64,000 nt of DNA, taken from NCBI GenBank assembly GCA_011033025.1, contig WFMF01000185.1:204001-268000 (forward strand), given 5' to 3'. This stretch comes from Beroe forskalii. Taxonomy: Eukaryota; Ctenophora; Nuda; Beroida; Beroidae. Below, in pieces: positions 55,611-64,000 of this stretch. The notes beneath the pieces are model-generated. The model saw only the letters and a list, made by a program, of their open reading frames with translations. It was not told the DNA's origin and did not search any database. The translations under genes and the position numbers were made by a program. Position 1 is the first letter of the stretch. Each line of letters starts with the position of its first letter.

Positions 55611-55834
55611 GGAGGTAGGGTATGGTAATTTTCTGGGGGGGCTCAATAGTGTTTCTCTCAGCGTATCGGGCTCTCCCGTCTGAGATGCGAATTACGACCT
55701 TAAAGCCAAGGATATGGTAGGACCTCAATAAACTAAAGCCTTTCATTGCTTTATATGGAAGGAGCAGAAATGTTAACATTGTAACTGAATTGGAGACTAG
55801 TATATGGAATCATCAGTAATTGTTAATCACTAAC

Positions 55835-55953
55835 CTGATTTTCTGGTTCTCTAGCCACCGTACAATGTTCCTCACATCCTCATCACTCGTTAGGGAGATG
55901 TGGTCAGGACTGTGGTATTGTAACGTTCTCAACTTCCGCTGTATTGATAACAT
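55835..55953 (-). CDS. RTRAF: RTRAF exon 1
   Basis: ATG at 55953: MLSIQRKLRTLQYHS, PDHISLTSDEDVRNIVRW, LENQKIR, donor GTTAGT. It aligns with MFRRKLTALDYHNP...W-LEDQKIRHY at the start of animal RTRAF (also called C14orf166, CGI-99 or hCLE). RTRAF is a subunit of the RTCB tRNA-ligase complex with DDX1 and FAM98B and shuttles RNA between nucleus and cytoplasm. The five exons sum to 699 bases, 232 residues, close to the 244 of human. This exon sits in the right arm of the inverted repeat. Confidence 0.93.
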
Positions 55954-56380
55954 CCTACGATTGGGAAGGATACTCTCTTAAAAGATACTTTGACAAGTTC
56001 GAGCTTTTCTGTTTTCCAAGAAATATTCAAAATATTACTTACATTCATTTACTGATAACTAAACGAGGCACTAACTTAAACTCTTGAAATGCTTTATTAT
56101 TGTTAATGAAGAGTATAATAATAAATATACATAGATCATAACTTCAAAACATTATTCAACGACAAAACTTCAATTAGAGATACTCATATGAAATACAAAA
56201 CCCTTGACACGCAAATACATTCAGTTAATTTCTCCCATTTGTACTTTTGTAAAGTTCAAAATACATCATCGCATAATAAATCAATTATTTTAACAATCAA
56301 CAGCATCCATTATTCATGTTTTATTAAAGCACAAACCTAGAAAACAGTCAATAAATCATTAAAAAATATTTATTCTTTTA

Positions 56381-56522
56381 CCACCAAAACCGTTGGACGG
56401 TTGGTCTAGTAACCCCCCGCTGGTTTGGATGTGATCAGCCCATTTTGTCTCTTTTCAGGTTCCGTTGTCACATCCAAACCCGCGTGGGGTTACTAGACCA
56501 ACCGTCCAACGGTTTTGTTGGT
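56381..56522. mobile_element. small MITE, CCGTTGGACGGTTGG ends (right-arm copy)
   Basis: Same element as at 51598-51735, with longer, better matching terminal repeats (AACCGTTGGACGGTTGGTC). It was present before the arm was duplicated. Confidence 0.75.
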
Positions 56523-57215
56523 GATATCTTGACAGATGTATGTAGTTTGAACCTATGTTACTTGCCCAAAGGCAGTTTGGACCCACGTAACTTGCCCTCA
56601 CGTAGTCCGAACCCACGTTACTAGCCCACACGCAAGTCTAACCCACGCAACTTACCCAGACAAAGTCCCAAACTACGTTATTCTAACTTGGAATTACTAG
56701 AATTGATATATTTCTTAATTTCTACAAATCGTCCACGTGAACTCACGTGCTAAAATATAGCAACCAGATCTAATTTCACGTGCATAAGTTGTATTTGAAC
56801 TCATTTCAACATAATCAAGTCGAAAATCTCGTGTGAATATCAATTTCTTCAAATCCCCTAATTTCTACAAAAGGTCCGCGTGAACTCACGTGCTGAAATG
56901 TAGCAACCAGATCTAGTGATGAGGTAGTGATGAGGTAGTATGTATGTAGGTTTGCAAAATGATGAGCTCATCACTTAAAACATGATATTCTGTATCATGT
57001 TTTAATATCTGATCATCTTTGAATTTGTCTTGTTGTTATGATTTTGTAATTATTAAATTTAATGCTTTATATGTTTTTCAGTAATTTTGCCCTTTTTACC
57101 TTTTTTGCCCCTTTGAACTTTTGTTTCGAGACCATTCATTTCGCCTCTTATTTACCTTTGAAATTTTGTTAATTTATTCTACTGAGGATATTATTTGTAT
57201 TTGGTAACTTATTAA

Positions 57216-57742
57216 CCCATTATTGCCTAGTGGTTGCATATGCAACCACCAAGTTCAATCGCCCATAAAATTTGCAAATGTTGAGATAGGAAAATGGTTC
57301 ATATTGCGTTTTGTAGGAAATTGGTTAAATTTTCATTTGAGACAGAAATTTCCAGGCTACAGTTTGATATGAAGCTGGTATAACCTGCCAAAGTTGGGTT
57401 AAAAATTTGAAAAATGACCTACTCTAGGGCTCTTCACCTCAAAACTTGAAATTTGCCCCAAATGATTTGGAAATTTTTGTTCCCGATTCAGAATTGGCAG
57501 CTCTACAGCATGAAAGTAATTTCAAGTTAAAATGGAGATTAGTGTGAACATGAGAATGTTTGAAACTATGCTGGTTGCATATGCAACCGCTAGGTGGGGC
57601 CTAGTGGTTGCATATGAAACCGGTTGCGTATGCAACCACCAGGCTACAAGATCTGGCCTAGTGGTTGCATATGCAACCACTGAATTGTGAAATTTTCATA
57701 AATGGTTGCATATGCGACCACTAGGCCCACATTATTTGTTAT
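57216..57742. mobile_element. piggyBac-like MITE with TGGTTGCATATGCAACCA repeats
   Basis: TTAA at 57212-57215 followed by CCCATTATTGCCTAGTGG; the other side ends GACCACTAGGCCCACATTAT near TTAA at 57743-57746 and is degenerate. The palindrome GGTTGCATATGCAACC or its half occurs about six times, mostly as CTAGTGGTTGCATATG. TTAA plus CCC is the piggyBac signature. No transposase. Confidence 0.6.
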
Positions 57743-57744
57743 TT

Positions 57745-58243
57745 AAGCTACATGCAGTCACCATTTTGATATCAACTAAAAATTTAAGTAGAGTTTTAGT
57801 GGTGCATCATGTTTAAAAACATTATTTTTGAGTAAAATGCCGCTAAATTTTGCATCTGGAACTTTGTCATAATCAAATAATTTCATCTGATGTAAGTCAT
57901 TTCATTCTAATATACGTTGGCCATTGCTGCATGAAAACATCAATCTATTGGCCTAACGATTTTATAAGAATAAGCAATGATTTTTGTTCCAGAAGCTTAG
58001 ATTATATTTATAGTTTAGACTCAAGAAAAGATAACTTAACAACACAATTCCTCTAATTGTGTTAGTCAAAATGAGCAATTGTAACCTTTGGTAATAATCA
58101 ATATGATTTTGGATGAAATTGATGGTTCTCAATTACTCTTAATAATTTACAATCAGCAAAACAAAAATCCTTGCTGACCAGTTTATCCTTCCTTTGGCCC
58201 TATGCAATATTCATTCAAGGTTCTGTCCATATACCAAAAATGA
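57745..58243. other. no gene recognised
   Basis: AT-rich spacer between two piggyBac-like elements. Confidence 0.4.
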
Positions 58244-58247
58244 TTAA

Positions 58248-59573
58248 CCCTTAAAGTGCTGGGTGGGCAAAATCTGCCCACAAAAATTTTCAAACATAAG
58301 CAACTCAAAATGTATCAGGTCTTATTGGGCTAGCTGTTTAGTAGCTTCCTAAATCAATCAGGAGAACATATCCCCGACGTTGGAAGCGCAAATTAGTATG
58401 TAAAAGTCGAGATATAAAATTTCGATTTTGTGGGTAAAAATTACCCACCCATATCGCTGATATGGGTGGGCTAAAATTGCCCACACGTGGGCAATTTTTG
58501 CCCAACAATTGGCTGTGGCCAATTTAAGTCCAAGTTGTGGGTCATAAAAAACCCACAAAACACATTGGTCAAAATATACCCACACTATCATATCTTATGC
58601 ATTTTGGTCGGATACCTATTCATTATTTCAATGCAATTCCTTATGTGATTTCTATTCAGTAAGCTGCATTATCATTTTTATTGGTGAGCATAAATTTTTG
58701 ACAATTTTATCATGATTCTGGTCGGGTTAAAATCTGAATTTGTAGAATCTGACTGATATAGTTGCAATAACTAGAGTTTGAAATTTCATTTCATCTCAGA
58801 CATCATGACGTATAAGTATGTACAATGGTAGGATCAAAATTTGGAAAGAAATGTTCGAGAAAATCCTCACAAATATAGGATATGTGCTTTCAAATCATTT
58901 TTGACCATATTATAATCATTTCCCGTGATTGATACATCGTTTATTTAGACAGTTATACTTATTCGCTACTTCCATTCAGAAAATTGTGATAATAAGCGCT
59001 TCTATGAATATATTCTTACTGGCAATGATTTTGTGGGCATATTGTGCCCACAGCTGAGATTTGTGGCAAATATTGCCCAAATATGTGGACGAAACCAACC
59101 CACAGGATCGTGGGCATTAAAAGTCCACACTTTGCTTGGCGTTTAATGTGGACTTCGATCAACAATTTAGCATTCTTCAAGGAGTATTATGTTCAACAAT
59201 AAGCTTCAAATATCAATGTAAACATTTCATTGATATAAGTACAGCTACCTCGATTACAGAACAACTTTTGAATTTGCGTGGACCAAAAAAGCCCACGATT
59301 TCACTGTGGGTAAATACAACCCACAAGCCAATTTTGGCCTGAAAGAATACAAGCTGCTTATAGTAAAATTTCAAAGTCGATTAAAGGTGATGAAAAATGA
59401 CATTTGCGGATATTTTTGATGAGAAAGTGATCAACAAAGGTTATATATTACGCATAGAATGCCAAAACTCAAAATTTCATATTGTATAGAGGGGAAAATA
59501 GGTCTTAAAATATGTGGGCAAATTCTGCCCACCCAGCACTTTACGTAAGTATTTAAGCCCAGCACTTTAAGTG
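58248..59573. mobile_element. piggyBac-like element dotted with GTGGGCA...TGCCCAC pairs (1326 bp)
   Basis: TTAA at 58244-58247 and 59574-59577. Ends CCCTTAAAGTGCTGGG and CCCAGCACTTTAAGTG. The right end has a nested second CCCAGCACTTTA. Along the element are at least eight inverted word pairs such as GGGCAAAATCTGCCC, GGGTAAAAATTACCC, GGGCTAAAATTGCCC, GGGCATATTGTGCCC and GGGTAAATACAACCC. These spacers of 5-7 bases differ while the GTGGG arms are kept. The interior has no transposase frame. Confidence 0.8.
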
Positions 59574-60483
59574 TTAAGAATATGAAGTTATTCAGAGCCA
59601 TTTGAGGCCCAGTGAATCATTGGTTTTCGGACTTCTTGAAAACCTATATTATGAAGATATAAGTAAGGCCCCTTTTCAACAAGGTGGCCGCAACGGTACG
59701 TAAATAAAACGTCTAGTACACAATATAATACGATTCTTAAGAAAATGAACGCATTCTTAGAGAATAAACGCAAATTCAATTAGGCGCAGCGTTTTTATTT
59801 TCTATCCTTGCGTCCATTACTAGTATAAATGGACGCCTCACTCAAACAATAAACGCATTTCTTTGCGACTCTTATTGAAATGAACGCACAGACACGAATT
59901 TGAACGCAGTAGGTATGAGGAGAGGCTTGAACAGCAACAAACGCAATTCAACTCTCTGCAAACGCATTGGTGAGTGACTCTTATTGAAACAAACGCACAG
60001 ACAAGAATCCGAACGCAATAGGTATGAGGAGGGGCCTGAACAAAAACAAACGCAATTCAAATCTCTGTAAACGCATTGGTCAGTGACTCTTATTGAAATT
60101 TGAAACGAACGCACACACAAAAATTTAAACGCAGTAAGTATGGGGCAGAGCTTTTACTGAAACAAACGCGACCTAACACCTCGTAAACGCATCTGTGTGC
60201 GACTCTTATCAAAACAAACGCACAGACAGGAATTTGAACGCAGTAGGTATTAGGCGTGGCTCTTTACGATTATAAACGCAACTTAACACTAGATGAACAC
60301 ATTTCTTTGCCTGTTTATTAAAATGAACGCATTGGTACAAATTTGGACGCAGTATTCATAAAAAGATACACACAATGTAACTGCTTAACTGCATTACTTA
60401 TTATGGAATAAATGGAACTAGAATGTAAGAGTAATTAGATTACACACACTGCGTGCCATAGTAGATGCTACTGTTTAGAAGGG

Positions 60484-61160
60484 GTGGGTTAAATGAGTGG
60501 AAAGGGGTGGCTTATGAGTGAAGAGGGGTGGGTTATGAGTGGAAAGGGGTGGCTTATGAGTGAAGAGGGGTGGGTTATGAGTGGGATATGAGTGGAAAGG
60601 GGTGGGTTATAAGTGAAAGGGGTGGCTTATGAGTGAAGAGGGGTGGGTTATGAGTGGAAAGGGATGGGTTATGAGTGATGAGGGGTGGGTTATGAATGGA
60701 AAGGGGTGGGATATGAGTGGAAAGGGGTGGGTTATGAGTGGAAAGGGGTGGGTTATGAGTGGAAAGGGGTGACTTATGAGTGAAGAGGGGTGGGTTATGA
60801 GTGGAAAAGGATGGGTTAGGAGTGATGAGGGGTGGGTTATGAATGGAAAGGGGTGGGATATGAGTGGAAAGGGGTGGGTTATGAGTTGATTGGGGTGGGT
60901 TATGAGTGAAGAGGGGTGGGTTGTGATTGGAAAGGGGTGGCTTATGAGTGAAGAGGGGTGGGTTATGAGTGGAAAGGGGTGGGTTATGAATGGAAAGGGG
61001 TGGGATATGAGTGGAAAGGGGTGAGTTATGAGTTGATTGGGGTGGGTTATGAGTGGAAAGAGGTGGGTTATGAGTGGAAATGGGTGGCTTTTGCGTGGAA
61101 AGGGGTGGGTTATGAGTGGAAAGGGGTGGGTTATGAGTGAAGAGGGGTGGCTTATGAGTG
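60484..61160. repeat. 21-bp minisatellite GGGTGGGTTATGAGTGGAAA
   Basis: More than thirty units in the left part of the 4.3-kb element. A decayed reverse-complement relative (CATAACCCA, CCAATCAACTCA) lies at about 62820-63090 in the other arm. Minus-strand frames rich in Thr-His-Asn-Pro-Pro are repeat artefacts. Confidence 0.92.
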
Positions 61161-61919
61161 GAAAGGAATTTGAGGGCAATAGGTATGAGGAGGGGCTTGA
61201 ACAAAAATAAACGCAATTTAAATCTCTGTAAACGCATTGGTCAGTGACTCTTATAGAAATTTGAAACGAACGCACAGACAAGAATTTAAACGCAGTAAGT
61301 ATGGGGCAGAGCTTTTACAGAAACAAACGCGACCTAACACCTCGTAAACGCATCTGTGTGCGACTCTTATCAAAACAAACGCACAGACAGGAATTTGAAC
61401 GCAGTAGGTATTAGGCGTGGCTCTTTACGATTATAAACGCAACTTAACACTAGATGAACGCATTTCTTTGCCTGTTTATTAAAATGAACGCATTGGCACA
61501 AATTTGGACGCAGTATTCATAAAAAGATACACACAATGTAACTGCTTAACTACATAACTTATTATGGAATAAATGGAACTAGAATGTAAGAGTTATTAAG
61601 TTATTAGATTTCACACACTGCGTGCCATAGTAAATGTTTACACCGTGCCTTGTATTAGTTGAAACTTTGAGTAAGAGACATCAGAAGAATTTCAGAATTG
61701 CCCAAAAGCTCAAAGATAAGAAAATAAAGGTGTATGCTTCCATCAAGAGTGCACTCCTGCCTATAATTTGTCTGTGGACTACGAAAACACGATTGGGTGG
61801 ATAGCAAAGGTATTGGTATTGGCCATTGCCATTGGGTGAGTATTCCGGTGGGGATTTAGATTTTAGGTTATGTTATAAAAAAGTAGTCTTACGACCTTAT
61901 TGTCTGCTCCAATAACACT

Positions 61920-62345
61920 GTACGCTCAGAGTTTACTGACTAGATTGCTGTGCACTCTGAGTGGACTAGATTGCAGTGCACTCTGAGCGAACTAGATTGA
62001 AGTGCAGTGTGCACTCTGAGTGGACTAGATTGCAGTGCACTCTGAGCGAACTAGATTGCAGTGCACTCTGAGCGAACTAGATTGCAGTGCACTCTGAGCG
62101 GACTAGATTGATTTGATCTCTGAGCGAACTAGATTGCAGTGCACTCTGAGCGGACTAGATTGCTGTGCACTCTGAGCAGACTAGATTGCAGTGCACTCTG
62201 AGCAGACTAGATTGCAGTGCACTCTGAGCAGACTAGATTGCAGTGCACTCTGAGCAGACTAGATTGCAGTGCACTCTGAGCAGACTAGATTGCAGTGTAC
62301 TCTGAGCAGACTAGATGCAGTGCACTCTGAGCAGACTAGATTGCA
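61920..62345. repeat. 26-bp minisatellite GTGCACTCTGAGCAGACTAG
   Basis: About sixteen units (GTGCACTCTGAGC, GGACTAGATTGCA) near the middle of the 4.3-kb element. Variants with GCGAAC, GCGGAC and GCAGAC are clustered, showing local expansion of subtypes. Confidence 0.92.
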
Positions 62346-64000
62346 GTGCACTTCTCTTTTCCAGACTAGTTTTGCTGATACTCGACCGGAATAGATTGCA
62401 ATGTACTCCAATTGCGGACTGGATCTCCAGGTTCTCCATGTCTAGGCTCATCTTAATTCCCACAGAAATAGAAATAGTACAATGTCAGTCAGATTACAGA
62501 AATAATGTGTCAGACTGTCCTTCTACTGAAAAAATCCCCGAAATGATTCAAAAGATAGAAATCCACATAAGATTGTATGCAACAAGAGGTCCTAAATGTA
62601 AACTTTCAAGAAAACTATCTTATTGAAAAGGTAAAAAGGATGGAAAATTGATTGGAAATGAGGTTAAGGAACTGAGATACAAGACCTCCCAATAAAATTA
62701 AGAATAAAGTTCCTAATCCTAACCAATACATCAACTCATAAAAATTTTTCCAAAAATCACAGACAGGAATTTTCCATTCATGTAAGTTCACCCCCTAATC
62801 ATTTATGTATTCACTACCCCATCACTCATGTTGACCCACCCCTCTTCACCCAAACCGGATCCCATCAGTCCATAACCCATATATTCACTGGTTAATCCCC
62901 CCCTTTCCAATCTCTTTTCCCCACCTTTTTTTCTGATTTCCCAGATCCACCCATCCATTAATTATTGTACTCTGCACTCATAACCCAACCCTACCCCAAT
63001 CAACTCAAAATTCCCAATCAACTCATTACCCCATCCTTTCCAAACATATCCCTTACCTTTGCATTCTTTACTCCAAACTCTTACTCTGGTCCATCCTTTC
63101 TACTCACATCAATTTAGTCCACTCATAGTACACAGGCACTCATTGCACTGCAATCCTTCTAAACAGAGGCATCTAATCTGGCACTCAAGTGTAATTAAGT
63201 ACCCCATTCTAGTTCCATTTATTCCATAATAAGTAATGCAGTTAATATGTTACATTGTGTGTATCTTTTATACCGTCCAAATTTGTGTAATATGTTCATT
63301 TTAATAAACAGGCAAAGAAAAATAGTTCATCCTTCGTGTTGTTCATTTAAAATCGTAAACAGGCAAAGAAATACCTACTGCGTTCAAATCTGGTCAATGC
63401 CCTTTGTTTAAATCGTCACATAGATGCCTTTACTACTGCGTTCAAATTCCTGTCTGTGCGTTTGTTTTGTTTCAGTAAAATGCGTTTTACAGTGTTGCCC
63501 CGTTTGTTTCAGTAAAAGTTTAAATTCCGTTTAAATTCTTGTGCGTTTCAAATTTCAATAAGAGTCACTGACCAATGCGTTTACAGAGATTTAAATTGCG
63601 TTTATTTTTGTTCAAGCCCCTCCTCATACCTATTGCGTTCAAATTCTTGTCTGTGCGTTTGTTTTAATAGAATCACTCACCAATGCGTTTGTTGCTGTTC
63701 AAGCCTCTCCTCATACCTACTGCGTTCAAATTCGTGTCTGTGCGTTCATTTCAATAAGAGTCGCATAGAAATGCGTTTATTGTTTGAGTGAGGCGTCCAT
63801 TTATACTAGTAATGGACGCAAGGATAGAAAATAAAAACACTGCGCCTAATTGAATTTGCGTTTATTCTCTAAGAATGCGTTCATTTTCTTAAGAATCGTA
63901 TTATATTGTGTACTAGACGTTTTATTTACGTACCGTTGCGGCCACCTTGTTGAAAAGGGGCCTTAAGTAGGTATAATGATCAATGGGTGCAATTGCGTTC

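Larger units (their letters stand above)
55690..56974. repeat. right arm of the RTRAF inverted repeat
   Basis: Pairs with 51160-52421 (reverse complement). It holds exon 1 of RTRAF, its upstream region, the MITE-like hairpin at 56381-56522 and the TTCACGTGGAC repeats. The outer end is GATGAGCTCATCACTT. No target duplication was seen outside the two arms. Confidence 0.92.
59666..63963. mobile_element. 4.3-kb fold-back element with AACGCA repeats
   Basis: Terminal inverted repeat AGGCCCCTTTTCAACAAGG (and on through GTGGCCGCAACGGTACG) with 6-bp duplication TAAGTA at 59660-59665 and 63964-63969. The first 450 bp of each arm pair closely; deeper parts pair loosely. The left arm has about five 115-bp units (GACTCTTATTGAAA, AACGCACAGAC, AACGCAGTAGGTATGAGG), repeated again directly at 61165-61620. 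AACGCA/TGCGTT words occur dozens of times. Two minisatellites lie inside. There is no transposase or capsid gene. Superfamily unknown. Confidence 0.83.

Noticed and set aside
60575-61281. 220-codon minus-strand frames rich in THNPPLST
   Set aside because: Products of the 21-bp minisatellite GGGTGGGTTATGAGTGGAAA; both overlapping frames are equally open.
61690-61840. Possible exon reading PAYNLSVDYENTIGWIAK and VLVLAIAIG before a GTGAGT donor
   Set aside because: A membrane-like peptide and a good donor, but no convincing acceptor and no family match; it lies in the middle of a transposon. Too weak to list as a gene.
59666-63963. Polinton/Maverick interpretation based on 6-bp duplications and AG- termini
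   Set aside because: No integrase, polymerase or capsid-like gene is present and the element is only 4.3 kb of repeats. A non-autonomous fold-back fits better.

Overview
The window is nuclear DNA of an invertebrate animal. It has spliceosomal introns, three recognisable animal gene families (RTRAF, MPV17/PXMP2, HACD1/2), tRNA-derived SINEs, several LINE clades, hAT-, piggyBac- and Tc1/mariner-like DNA elements, one LTR-retroelement fossil and very many minisatellites. I cannot name the species from the sequence. Most of the long open frames are repeat artefacts. The real genes have short exons and were found from splice sites and protein similarity.

Layout. 1-5.7 kb: small inverted-repeat elements, exact palindromes and GC hairpins. 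5.74-14.64 kb: a giant fold-back element of about 1.67 kb per arm, with a loop made of a CCCGAAACCAC-type minisatellite. It has been entered by at least four other insertions, one of which carries an intact zinc-knuckle ORF. 15.1-17.6 kb: pieces of the same loop repeat and LINE 3' ends. 17.6-23.9 kb: a hAT-like non-autonomous element (8-bp target duplication) with an internal SINE and a 3.5-kb 5'-truncated LINE inserted in it. 24.65-26.1 kb: an LTR/gag fossil. 27-29.5 kb and 40-45.1 kb: two halves of a segmental duplication carrying the signal exon of a secreted PAN/apple-like gene and an array of partial copies of the active-site exon of a HACD gene. The true last two HACD exons are at 44283-45099. 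A second, nearly identical hAT copy (29.5-32.3 kb) sits inside the array. 32.3-40 kb: minisatellites, one of them in a Gly-X-Y pattern on the minus strand, and small repeats. 41.8-43.0 kb: another hAT-like element. 45.1-51.1 kb: tandem repeats, a 633-bp inverted-repeat element and GC hairpins.

51.16-56.97 kb is the most informative locus. A 1.26-1.28 kb inverted repeat flanks a complete five-exon RTRAF gene (232 codons, minus strand) and an MPV17/PXMP2-family gene lying behind it on the same strand. Exon 1 of RTRAF is present in both arms with one synonymous difference, so inverting the spacer would rebuild RTRAF in the other orientation. The MPV17-like gene loses its 3' part close to the inner edge of the left arm. 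57.2-59.6 kb: two piggyBac-like elements with TTAA ends, filled with their own palindromic motif. 59.67-63.96 kb: a 4.3-kb fold-back element with about 6-bp target duplications.

Two themes run through the window. First, many mobile elements are inverted repeats filled with one short motif particular to that element. Second, three exons in two genes have been tandemly duplicated together with their splice acceptor but only part of the exon. No autonomous transposase gene was recognised.
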